Source: an uncultured Spirochaetales bacterium (GTDB taxonomy: Bacteria; Spirochaetota; Spirochaetia; Sphaerochaetales; Sphaerochaetaceae). Taken from it: a DNA stretch of 58,455 nt. Location of the stretch: contig CALXRC010000012.1 of the NCBI GenBank assembly GCA_944390865.1, forward strand, positions 1-58,455. Direction: 5' to 3'. Of the stretch, positions 15,364 to 23,949 are shown in pieces. Below the pieces are notes generated by a model. It did no database searches, was not told where the DNA came from, and saw only the letters and a list, made by a program, of their open reading frames with translations. The position numbers and the translations under genes are program-made. Position 1 is the first letter of the stretch, and every line of letters starts with the position of its first letter.

Positions 15364-16110
15364 TCACGCCTTCACAGCAGGCAGCGCATCATAGGCTTCC
15401 TGAATCATTGTCCTGACTTTCTCAGGGAGCTCCTTCAGCTCTTCATCGCTCATTCCCTCTGTGCTGATATGAGGCAGGAACTGAAGATAGACAGGCCTGC
15501 GCAGCAGGGAAGATCCTGCCTCAAAGACAGATCTTGTGCCCTTGCATACCACCGGCACGATAATGCCGCCCACACGGCTCGCCATCTTGAATGACCCGGC
15601 TTTGAACTCATGTATCCTGCCGTCCCTGCTTCTGGTTCCTTCAGGAAAGATTGACATGCCGTGGCCTGACTCAATGTACCTTGAGCCGTCAATGATGGCC
15701 TTCAGGGACTGTCTGGGATTCTTCCTGTCGATGTAGACAGCATCCAGAAGGCGGAACCAGCCGCGGATTATTGGCAGCTTCTTGATCTCGATCTTTCCGA
15801 CAAAGCTGACGCGGAAGTCTCTTGGATAAAGCAGGGCAACAATGTCAAACATTGACTGATGGTTTCCTATATAGCAGTACTTTCCGCTTTCATGAGGAAT
15901 GTATTCTTCTCCGACAATGTGCATCTTCGCACCAAAAAAGAACATGATCGAATGAGACAGAAACCTGATCACAGACCACAGCAGGCGGTCAGCCTGTTCA
16001 CTTCTGCCCTTCTTTTTCAGATGGGATATCACGGGATAGAAAACATAAGTCACGATAAGTATTGGAACCACGAAGATGGCTCCGATCAGAATTCTCAGCA
16101 CTTTCAGCAT
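15364..16110 (-). CDS. plsC: 1-acyl-glycerol-3-phosphate acyltransferase
   Basis: Adds the second fatty acyl chain to lysophosphatidic acid in membrane phospholipid synthesis. The 248-residue protein has an N-terminal hydrophobic anchor, the catalytic NHQSMFD (NHxxxxD) around residues 82-88, the substrate-binding FPEGTRSRDG about 75 residues later, and VPVVCKGT. It follows the ABC exporter gene with a one-base overlap and precedes the ECF genes, so it is part of the same run. Length and motif spacing are normal. Confidence 0.92.
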   Translation of the reverse strand: MLKVLRILIGAIFVVPILIVTYVFYPVISHLKKKGRSEQADRLLWSVIRFLSHSIMFFFGAKMHIVGEEYIPHESGKYCYIGNHQSMFDIVALLYPRDFRVSFVGKIEIKKLPIIRGWFRLLDAVYIDRKNPRQSLKAIIDGSRYIESGHGMSIFPEGTRSRDGRIHEFKAGSFKMASRVGGIIVPVVCKGTRSVFEAGSSLLRRPVYLQFLPHISTEGMSDEELKELPEKVRTMIQEAYDALPAVKA

Positions 16111-17837
16111 CAGATCATATCCTTCTTCAGAGAATACAGTTTACTATAAAGACCGCCTTTGCGCATCAGCTGGTCATGCGTACCTTCCTCAGCTATGGAG
16201 CCTCCCTCAAGCACGAAGATCCTGTCACTGTCAACGATTGTCGAAAGCCTGTGGGCAATGACAATGGCTGTCCTGCCCTTTGCGACCTTCCTGAAGGCTT
16301 CCTGAATCAGGGCCTCGCTTTCAGTATCAAGGCTGCTTGTCGCCTCATCGAACACGATTATCGGAGGATTCTTCAGAAAGACTCTGGCAATGGACAGACG
16401 CTGTCTCTGACCTCCTGACAGTCTGGTTCCCCTCTCGCCAACTTCCGTATCAAGTCCGGCAGGAAGGCCTGCGACGAAGTCATAAAGGCTGGCGGCCTTC
16501 AGAGCCTCCCACAGCTGCTCATCCGTCGCGTCGCTCTTTCCATAGCGCAGGTTCTCTCTGATGGAAGCGTCAAACAGGAACACATTCTGCTGCACAAAGC
16601 CTATTGCCTTATGAAGGGATGCCTGGGTGACAGAAGTGATATCCTGTCCGTCAATGAGAATCTGGCCGTGTGCAGGCTCATAGAAACGCGACAAGAGGGA
16701 GACAATCGTCGTCTTGCCTGCTCCTGACTCTCCGACAAGGGCCACATTCTCGCCTCCGTTCACGCACAGATTGAGATGGCCGAGCACAGGCCCGTCTCCT
16801 TCATCATAGCTGAAGCTGACATCCCTGAACTCAACCCTGCCTTCACTGATCTCAATGTCTCTGGCATCCGGCCTGTCCTTGATCTCAGGCTCAATGTCCA
16901 TGACTTCCGTAAAGCGCTCAAAAGAGGCAATGCCCTGCTGGAGCTGCTCGGTGAAGTTTATCAGGCGGTCGATCGGAGAAAGCACAACAGAGACATAAAG
17001 CGTGAAAGTGACGAGCGTTGTCAGATCGGCAATGCCAGCCGCAATGAGAGCCGCGCCTCCTGCAACAGTGATCAGGTAATAAAGCTCGCGCATGAAGCCT
17101 ATGCCAGACTGGTAAGAAGCCATCTGGCGGTACATCTCCTCCCTGGACTTCTTGAGCTTTGTGTTTGACTGGCTGAATTTCTTTTCCTGAAAGGCCTCCT
17201 GAGCGAAGGACTTCACTTCCCTTATTCCCTGAATTGAGTTCTCGGCATCCACGTTCACGTCTGCGATCGTCTTTCTCACCGCACGGTTCTTTTCCTTCAT
17301 CTTGTGGCCGAACACAATGCCGTAAAACAGCATCACAGGAAGCGGAATGAGGGAAATCAGGGCAAGAGGAAGCGACACCTGGAACATGAAGATGTAGGCA
17401 AGAATGATCGTAAGACAGCTTATTATGAAGTCTTCAGGGCCATGATGGGCTATCTCCGCTATCTGGAACAGATCGTTTGTGATGCGGCTCATTATAGTGC
17501 CTGTCTTGGTTCTGTCAAAATAGGAGAAAGACAGATCCTGGAGATGATTGAAGAGGTCCTGCCTCATCTCATTTTCTATCCTCACGCCCAGAATATGCCC
17601 CCAGCGTACCCTGATGTACGTGCTGACTGCCTGAAAAACATAGACGGCGAGCATGACGGCAAAGATCACAAGCATCATCCTCACATCGCCCTGGGCAACA
17701 GGCCCGTCAAGCAGGTAATTGGTCAGCAGAGGAAAAATGACAGACAGAAATGAGGATATGATGGCCACGCTCATATCCAGAATGAAAAGCTTTCTCTGCG
17801 GCTTGTAATAAGAGAAAAAGCGGGCCAGCAGCTTCAT
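16110..17837 (-). CDS. ABC exporter (MsbA/multidrug type)
   Basis: Half-transporter of 575 residues: six membrane helices in the first about 320 residues (including the NDLFQIAEIAHHGPEDF loop), then an ATPase with Walker A GESGAGKTT, signature RLSGGQRQRLSIARVF, Walker B PIIVFDEATSSLD and the H-loop IVIAHRLST. This is the lipid/drug exporter class that dimerises to export amphipathic compounds. Cargo is unknown; a neighbouring plsC makes a lipid-related role possible. The start overlaps the end of the DEAD-box gene by 4 bases (ATGA). Confidence 0.93.
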   Translation of the reverse strand: MKLLARFFSYYKPQRKLFILDMSVAIISSFLSVIFPLLTNYLLDGPVAQGDVRMMLVIFAVMLAVYVFQAVSTYIRVRWGHILGVRIENEMRQDLFNHLQDLSFSYFDRTKTGTIMSRITNDLFQIAEIAHHGPEDFIISCLTIILAYIFMFQVSLPLALISLIPLPVMLFYGIVFGHKMKEKNRAVRKTIADVNVDAENSIQGIREVKSFAQEAFQEKKFSQSNTKLKKSREEMYRQMASYQSGIGFMRELYYLITVAGGAALIAAGIADLTTLVTFTLYVSVVLSPIDRLINFTEQLQQGIASFERFTEVMDIEPEIKDRPDARDIEISEGRVEFRDVSFSYDEGDGPVLGHLNLCVNGGENVALVGESGAGKTTIVSLLSRFYEPAHGQILIDGQDITSVTQASLHKAIGFVQQNVFLFDASIRENLRYGKSDATDEQLWEALKAASLYDFVAGLPAGLDTEVGERGTRLSGGQRQRLSIARVFLKNPPIIVFDEATSSLDTESEALIQEAFRKVAKGRTAIVIAHRLSTIVDSDRIFVLEGGSIAEEGTHDQLMRKGGLYSKLYSLKKDMI

Positions 17838-19453
17838 CTGTCTTCCCCGTGGAAAATTGACACCACCTTTGCCCAGAAGCCCTTTTTCTTTTCCGGCCTG
17901 CTGCTTGCATGCTTCGGAGCGCTGCTGACTGCGGCGACAGGGCTCTTGTGACCCTGCTTCGGCTTTGAAGCAGCCTTCTGCTGCTCCTGTCCTGGCTTTG
18001 AGACAGTCTTCTTCTGTTCCTGCCTTGGCTTTGCCGCGGCCTTTTTCTGCTGCTGCTTTGCCGCCGGCTTCTTTCTGCCGCTTTCGCCGAATTCGTCCTT
18101 GTAGTACTTCATTCTGTCTTCAAAGCTCATCTGGCTGAGTTTCTCATAGTCTTCATTCTTAAGCGCCCTGACGCCGGATGGCTTATCTTTTCTGGCTGAT
18201 TCCGGTCTTGAGGCAGTTCTCCTGCCCTTTCCTGCAGATGCCGGCCTGCTGCCGCCTGAGCGCTGGCTTCTGCGCTGCTTCGGCTTCCAGCCTGCGCTCT
18301 TGTCCTCCACTTCCTCCAGACCATACTCATCCGGCCAGCAGACAGGAATCTTCATCTGGATATAAGACTCAATGGCTTCGAGGGAATAGACGTACTCCTC
18401 AGATGCGAATGAGACGGCCCTGCCAGTCTTTCCGGCCCTGGCCGTTCTTCCTATGCGGTGAACGTAGTTTTCATAGTCTTCAGGCAGATCGTAGTTTACG
18501 ACCAGCTCCAGATCATCGATCTGCAGGCCTCTGGCAGCGATATCAGTGGCGACAAGCACTCTCAGTCTGCCTGTCTTCAGCTGGTCCAGAGCCTTTTCCC
18601 TGTCTTTCTGGTTCATGTCTCCCATGAGGTATGAGGCAGCATAGCCGTTGAGGCGGAGGCGCTGGGCCACCTCCACTGCCCTTTCCTTAGTGTTGGTGAA
18701 GATAAGGACGCTCTGCGGATCCAGCTTCTTCAGCAGCTGAAGCAGAAGCGAGAATTCCTCGCTTCCAGACACGTGGAACAGTTCCTGCTTGATCTTGTCA
18801 ACTGTTATCTCCTCAGGCTGGCTTTCAAGCTCAAGCGGCTCGTTCATGAAGTTCCAGGCAATGTTCCTGACCTTTGTCGAGAGCGTTGCGGAAAGGATCA
18901 TTGTCTGTCTTTCAGCCGGCTCCACCATCATTGAGAACATCTTGCACACATCAGGATAGAAGCCCATGTCGAACATGCGGTCAGCCTCATCAAGGACGAC
19001 AGTGGTGAACATTCTGAAATCGATCTTGTTCGAAGAAGCGAAATCAAGCAGACGGCCAGGAGTTCCGACATACAGGGAAAGACCTTCCTTGAGCTCCTCA
19101 TTCTGCGCGCCATAGCCGACTCCGCCGTAGAAGCAGCCCACTTTGAAATCAGGAATGAACTCAGCAAGCTCCTGTGCGTCAGCCTCGATCTGCAGAGCCA
19201 GTTCCCTTGTCGGAGCAACAACAAGCGCTGCAGGCAGATTCGTCCTGGAAAGATGGGCCTTCATGTATTTCTCGAGAATTGTGATGATGTAGACAGCCGT
19301 CTTTCCGGAACCTGTCTTTGACTGCACCATGACATCCTTGCCGGCAAGCGAATACGGCAGCACAAGCTCCTGAACCGGAGTGCAGTCTGTGAACTGGGCT
19401 TTGGCAAGCCCCTTCATTGTCGCTTCATTTAATCCCAAAGCAGAAAATTTCAT
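17834..19453 (-). CDS. DEAD-box RNA helicase
   Basis: RNA helicase of the RhlE/CsdA type, 539 residues. Motifs: Q motif with FTDCTPVQ, motif I SKTGSGKT, PTRELALQ, motif II VLDEADRM, motif III LSATLS, and in the second domain ATDIAARGLQI and HRIGRTARAGKTG. After about residue 390 there is a long basic, low-complexity tail rich in lysine, glutamine and alanine (repeats of the KAAAKPRQEQKKTVSKPGQ type) that probably binds RNA. The start has no strong Shine-Dalgarno match but the N-terminal KFSALGLNEATMKGL is the normal family opening. It is the first of four genes that overlap or nearly touch. Confidence 0.93.
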   Translation of the reverse strand: MKFSALGLNEATMKGLAKAQFTDCTPVQELVLPYSLAGKDVMVQSKTGSGKTAVYIITILEKYMKAHLSRTNLPAALVVAPTRELALQIEADAQELAEFIPDFKVGCFYGGVGYGAQNEELKEGLSLYVGTPGRLLDFASSNKIDFRMFTTVVLDEADRMFDMGFYPDVCKMFSMMVEPAERQTMILSATLSTKVRNIAWNFMNEPLELESQPEEITVDKIKQELFHVSGSEEFSLLLQLLKKLDPQSVLIFTNTKERAVEVAQRLRLNGYAASYLMGDMNQKDREKALDQLKTGRLRVLVATDIAARGLQIDDLELVVNYDLPEDYENYVHRIGRTARAGKTGRAVSFASEEYVYSLEAIESYIQMKIPVCWPDEYGLEEVEDKSAGWKPKQRRSQRSGGSRPASAGKGRRTASRPESARKDKPSGVRALKNEDYEKLSQMSFEDRMKYYKDEFGESGRKKPAAKQQQKKAAAKPRQEQKKTVSKPGQEQQKAASKPKQGHKSPVAAVSSAPKHASSRPEKKKGFWAKVVSIFHGEDR

Positions 19454-19493
19454 TACTTTTTCCTTTTATCGTAGTTTTATTCTATCATGCTTT

Positions 19494-20291
19494 TCATTCA
19501 GCTTCCCAGAGCCTTACTAGATCCCTGATCTTCAGCACAAGCGGGATGTCGCAGGGCACTGTCCTGCCGTCAACAGCACTGATGGGCATCGCAGCCATGC
19601 TTGTCGAACTGAGGAACATTGTGCCGGAAGACCACAGCTCGTCAAGTCTGACCGGCGTGAACGATACAGTCAGGCCGAGCTCCTTTGCCGCCCTCAGCAC
19701 AGATATCCTTGTGACACCGGAGAGTATCAGCTCATCAGGAGCGCTGTACAGCGTGTTGTCCCTGATCATGTAGAAGTTGCTTCTCGTGCCCTCCAGCACC
19801 TGATTCTGCCTGTCCACGAGCAGTGCCTCAAAAGCCCCTTTTGAATGGGCGTCATTGAGGGCAAGATAGCTCAGCAGCAGATTGCTGGTCTTGCAGGTGG
19901 GAAGGAATCTCTCTCCATGATAGGTTGTGACATCCACTCCCTTTTCATAGAAGTTGTCAGGATAGGTCAGCAGGCTCTCCCAGGTGATGAAGACTGTTGC
20001 GCTCAGGCCTCCGTAGACAAGAATGCGCATTGTGGCATCACTCAGCCTGTCGCGCCTTATCAGCCTGTCAATCCATTCCTGCCAGGGCACAGGGGGAAGG
20101 TTCAGACCGATCTGCGATGCAGACGAGTTCAGCCTGGCAATATGATCATCAAGGTGCACAACGTGCCTGTCAATCACGCGCAGTGCTTCGTATACGGAAA
20201 AATTGGACTGAACTTCTCTCTGTGTCACAGGGACCGTCGCATTCTCCTCGAGAATCAGCCGGCCGTTCTTAATCGCATGTTTCTGGTTCAT
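19494..20291 (-). CDS. Class IV aminotransferase
   Basis: PLP enzyme of fold type IV, 265 residues. The PLP lysine is in TCKTSNLLLSYLAL and the phosphate-binding segment is around EGTRSNFYMI and LSGVTRISV. The family includes branched-chain aminotransferase, D-amino-acid aminotransferase and aminodeoxychorismate lyase; length and the short N-terminal domain are closest to the last two, but I cannot assign the substrate. It begins 12 bases after ftsK stops and ends 40 bases before the helicase. Confidence 0.85.
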   Translation of the reverse strand: MNQKHAIKNGRLILEENATVPVTQREVQSNFSVYEALRVIDRHVVHLDDHIARLNSSASQIGLNLPPVPWQEWIDRLIRRDRLSDATMRILVYGGLSATVFITWESLLTYPDNFYEKGVDVTTYHGERFLPTCKTSNLLLSYLALNDAHSKGAFEALLVDRQNQVLEGTRSNFYMIRDNTLYSAPDELILSGVTRISVLRAAKELGLTVSFTPVRLDELWSSGTMFLSSTSMAAMPISAVDGRTVPCDIPLVLKIRDLVRLWEAE

Positions 20292-20303
20292 CTCTTGCCT
20301 CTC

Positions 20304-23300
20304 TTATTCGTAGCGGAGAATCTCTCTTGGCTTGGATCCGTTCGCAGGTCCGACAATGCCCTCTTCCTCCATCTGCTCAACAAGGCGGGCTGCCCTGTTG
20401 TAGCCGATGGACAGACGGCGCTGCAGGTAAGAAGCGCTGGCTCCCTTGCGCTCGAAGCAGATCTGCTTGGCTTTCTCATACAGGTCAGCATCTGAGTTTT
20501 CAAACTCGGACTCGCTGACTGGATCCGCATCCGGCTCCGGCTCATCTTCAAAGATCGCCTCATCCAGATAGTCAGGCTCACCCTGCGTCTTCACATAGGA
20601 GACAATCTTGTCCACTTCATCTTCCGAGAGGAAGGCTCCCTGGATTCTGGTCAGCATAGTGCTGGACTGTGTCGACAGCAGCATGTCGCCTTTTCCAAGC
20701 AGGTTCTCAGCTCCTCCCTCATCAAGGATGATGCGGCTGTTCGTGGCAGAGGATGCGGCAAATGCGATGCGTGTCGGGATATTGTTCTTGATCGTTCCCG
20801 TGACAACTTCCGCACTTGGACGCTGTGTTGCCATGACGACATGGATTCCCGCCGCCCTGGCCTTTGCCATGAGGCGCCTGATGTAGTCTTCAATATCCTT
20901 GCCGATCACAGTCATCAGGTCAGCAAACTCATCCATGATCAGGACAATGTACGGCATCTTCTCCGTCGCATAGCCGAACTCCTTGATGCGTGAGTTGAAG
21001 TTCTCGATATTCCTCACGCCGAGCTGGCTGAAGACCTTGTAGCGTCTTTCCATCTCCTCAACAAGCCAGCTCAGCATCTTCAGCACGCGCTTGGGTTCTG
21101 TGATGACTGGAGTCAGCAGATGAGGAATTCCGTTATAGACATTGAGCTCAACCACCTTCGGGTCAACCATGATGAGGCGCACTTCCTTAGGACTCTTGGT
21201 ATAGAGGATTGAGGCCACCAGACCGTTGATGCAGACAGATTTTCCGCTTCCTGTCGTACCTGCGATCAGCAGGTGTGGGCACTTGGCGACATCAAGGACC
21301 TTGGCATCGCCCTGAATGTCGCGCCCGAGGATCATCGGAACATTGAGATTGCTCTCCTTCAGCGGCTTCAGAAGCTCCTTGAAGCCGACTGTGACTCTCT
21401 TTGCATTCGGGACTTCAATGCCCACGGCGCTCTTTCCCGGAACAGGGGCAAGGATTCTGATCTTCTGGCCTCCGATGCGCATTGCGATATTCTTCTCAAG
21501 GTTCTCGACCTTCGAGACAAGAACGCCCGGCGCCAGCGTGTACTCGTACAGCGTCACTGTCGGCCCCTTCACGATATCTGCAAGCTCAACTTCAACCTTG
21601 AAGTCATGCATGACTGAAGCGATGAGCAGTCCGGTGCGCTGCTCGTCATCGCCGATCACATAGCTTGTCTGAGGGAAATCCTTGAGAAGATCAGGCGATG
21701 GAGGATTGTAGCTTCTGCGCTGCCTCTTTATAATGGCGGATTCACCGGCATTGTTGCTTGTCAGTCCGCTCACGCCGACCTTGAACTCGATCTGGCTGCT
21801 CTCGTCTCCGCTCTCCTCATCTTCGCTGTCAAGGATGTTCTCCTCTTCTGCTGCAGGTTCCTCGGCCGGCAGTTTTGCAGCCGTCTTATGCCTGACAGGA
21901 GCAGGTTCAGGTGCAGCGGCAGGCATGGCGGCAGGCTCAGCCTCCTGGCTCGGCTCAGGCCGGGCAGGAGCTTTTTTGTGTGTTTCCTCAGCCCTGATTT
22001 CCGCTTTCGGCTCAGCTTTTGCTGCCGGCTCAGGTGCCGGCTGCTGCTTCAGCGAAATTGATATGCTGCTTTCCTCCTGGCTGTCATCAGCCTTCTCTTC
22101 TGAAAAATTCCGTGCAGGAAAATGGCTGACATCAGGCTGTGCAGGCTTCTGCTCTTCCGGCTCATTCTTCTTCCTGAGCGACTCAAACAGCTTGTACCTG
22201 GGATGATTTGGGCTTAGTGTTGACGGCGCGAAGGATGAAGTCTGCCTGACTTCCTGCTTTCTTCTGTCTGTATAGCCTATTATTGGATTTGTATTAGGCC
22301 CCGGATCCTGCACAGGCTTCTGCGTTGATTCAATGGCGCTTTCCAGCATGCCGCCCTTGCGGAAAAGATGCTTTTCAGTCTGCTTCGTGCGGCTTTTCTC
22401 TTCTTCCTGCATCCTCTTTTCCACATTGCGGGCGCTGTTTTCCAGCACTGACATGCTGACGACGTTGCCGGAAGGCACATAGATATGTTCCTGAACAGTC
22501 TTTTCCTGACTGTCGGCAGCGATTACATGATCGTGAGTATGAGGAATCGTGTCAAAATCAGGAACATGAAGCGTCTCAGGAAAAGACAGCGGAGAATCAG
22601 GATCCAGCGTCACATTTGCCCTGGAAGAGGCTTTGACATTCACGACGACATCATTGTCTTTCTCTTCAGCAGGAGCACTCTCCTCCTTGCCGCCTTTTCT
22701 GTTCTTTTTTTCAAGCTTTGCCTGCTTTTTCTCTTCCTTCAGGCGGAGCTTTTCTTCCTTTCTGCTCAGCTTCGGCTCCTCAGAGAGCTCAGGCGTGCCC
22801 TCTGTCTGGGCAGCCAGCTCCTTCTTTCGCTGGGCTATGGCAAGCTTTTTTGTCTTATGTCTGGCGTATGCGGCATTCAGAGGCTTATTGATGATCATCA
22901 TTATCATGGAGACCAGGATTTCCAGGATGAAAAGCACAAAGACAAGGCTTGTCCTCGTGCTGCTCAGCTGCTGCATGAGGAAGGCCGGTGTCTGTACTCC
23001 CTGCACCAGATGCACCCCGCCAAGAAGCGTATAATAGGCAACTACAGCAATAGGGACAAAAATGTAGTTGAACGGACGCATCCTGCGTGATGCGAAGACG
23101 ATGACGGCCAGAATAAGTACCAGTATTGCCGGAGATATCGTCTCAGCGCCGAAAGAAGCCCAGCTGATGACAGCAGCCCTGACTTCTTCAAGCAGCGGAT
23201 AGCCGGCACTCATGAAGCTGAGTGAAGCCAGGCCAGCCGCAGCAAGGACCAGTACCAGCGCCAGAATCAGCGACAGAACTCCGCCCTTGCGTTTTGTCTC

Positions 23301-23327
23301 ATTCTCTTTCTTTTCTTTATCAGCCAC
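20304..23327 (-). CDS. ftsK: DNA translocase FtsK/SpoIIIE
   Basis: Pumps chromosomal DNA through the division septum and activates dimer resolution. About 1,007 residues: four membrane segments near the N-terminus, a long charged, Pro/Ala/Glu-rich linker (roughly residues 190-500), then the motor domain with Walker A GTTGSGKSVCIN, Walker B YIVLIMDEFADLM and ATQRPSAEVVTG, and a C-terminal winged-helix gamma domain (ASYLQRRLSIGYNRAARLVEQ) that reads polar KOPS sequences. I choose the GTG at 23327 (ADKEKKENETKRKGG), which overlaps the rsmG stop by 8 bases; the longer frame upstream lies within rsmG and has no support. Confidence 0.95.
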   Translation of the reverse strand: MADKEKKENETKRKGGVLSLILALVLVLAAAGLASLSFMSAGYPLLEEVRAAVISWASFGAETISPAILVLILAVIVFASRRMRPFNYIFVPIAVVAYYTLLGGVHLVQGVQTPAFLMQQLSSTRTSLVFVLFILEILVSMIMMIINKPLNAAYARHKTKKLAIAQRKKELAAQTEGTPELSEEPKLSRKEEKLRLKEEKKQAKLEKKNRKGGKEESAPAEEKDNDVVVNVKASSRANVTLDPDSPLSFPETLHVPDFDTIPHTHDHVIAADSQEKTVQEHIYVPSGNVVSMSVLENSARNVEKRMQEEEKSRTKQTEKHLFRKGGMLESAIESTQKPVQDPGPNTNPIIGYTDRRKQEVRQTSSFAPSTLSPNHPRYKLFESLRKKNEPEEQKPAQPDVSHFPARNFSEEKADDSQEESSISISLKQQPAPEPAAKAEPKAEIRAEETHKKAPARPEPSQEAEPAAMPAAAPEPAPVRHKTAAKLPAEEPAAEEENILDSEDEESGDESSQIEFKVGVSGLTSNNAGESAIIKRQRRSYNPPSPDLLKDFPQTSYVIGDDEQRTGLLIASVMHDFKVEVELADIVKGPTVTLYEYTLAPGVLVSKVENLEKNIAMRIGGQKIRILAPVPGKSAVGIEVPNAKRVTVGFKELLKPLKESNLNVPMILGRDIQGDAKVLDVAKCPHLLIAGTTGSGKSVCINGLVASILYTKSPKEVRLIMVDPKVVELNVYNGIPHLLTPVITEPKRVLKMLSWLVEEMERRYKVFSQLGVRNIENFNSRIKEFGYATEKMPYIVLIMDEFADLMTVIGKDIEDYIRRLMAKARAAGIHVVMATQRPSAEVVTGTIKNNIPTRIAFAASSATNSRIILDEGGAENLLGKGDMLLSTQSSTMLTRIQGAFLSEDEVDKIVSYVKTQGEPDYLDEAIFEDEPEPDADPVSESEFENSDADLYEKAKQICFERKGASASYLQRRLSIGYNRAARLVEQMEEEGIVGPANGSKPREILRYE

Positions 23328-23949
23328 TTTTCTTCTCTCCCTCCTTGTGCAGGATGAGCATGCTGCGCTCCTCATCCAGCATCGGCACATTGAGCCTTAC
23401 AAGACTGTGCCGCCAGCCGGTCAGAGTGCTCAGCTCTTTCTGCACATAGTCTTTCTGTGCTTTATAGGCACAGACGCAGCCTTCCGGCGACAGAAGCCTG
23501 CCGACCTGTCCGATTATTTCGTTAAGGGGTCTGAAGGCACGGAATGTGATGCAATCGAAAACCCTTTCAACACACTTGATATCCTCACTGAGGATTTCAA
23601 CATTACACAATTTACATCTCAAGACGGCATTGCGCAAGAAATCCACGCGCCTGCTCATTCTCTCAATGAGAGTGAAAGACACATCTTCCATCAGAATCGC
23701 AAGCACAAGACCGGGAAGTCCGGCTCCTGTGCCGAAGTCTGCGACCGTATTGTCAGGACCGAGACTGGCCCTTATCACATCAGCTCCGGCGGCGCAGTCT
23801 GCAATATGCCTTATCAGCAGCTCATCACGCGATCTGCAGGAAACAAGATGGTACACTGGATTGAACAGTTCCAGCTCGCTGACATAGCGCTCAAGCTTTG
23901 CACTCTGCTCAGGAGTGATGTTCTCAATTAGCTCACTTATGCTGATCAC
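23320..23949 (-). CDS. rsmG: 16S rRNA guanine-N7 methyltransferase
   Basis: Methylates G527 of 16S rRNA using S-adenosylmethionine. The 209-residue protein has the SAM-binding motif VADFGTGAGLPGLVLAI, then FTLIERMSRRVDFL and CITFRAFRPL, all characteristic of RsmG (GidB). Its start overlaps the end of mnmG by 17 bases. The gidA-gidB adjacency is the classical arrangement near many bacterial origins, but no dnaA, parA or DnaA-box cluster is visible here. Confidence 0.95.
   Translation of the reverse strand: MISISELIENITPEQSAKLERYVSELELFNPVYHLVSCRSRDELLIRHIADCAAGADVIRASLGPDNTVADFGTGAGLPGLVLAILMEDVSFTLIERMSRRVDFLRNAVLRCKLCNVEILSEDIKCVERVFDCITFRAFRPLNEIIGQVGRLLSPEGCVCAYKAQKDYVQKELSTLTGWRHSLVRLNVPMLDEERSMLILHKEGEKKSG

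Noticed and set aside
23328..23390. Longer N-terminus for FtsK
   Set aside because: It overlaps rsmG in another frame and is cysteine/arginine-rich and not FtsK-like; the GTG at 23327 fits better.
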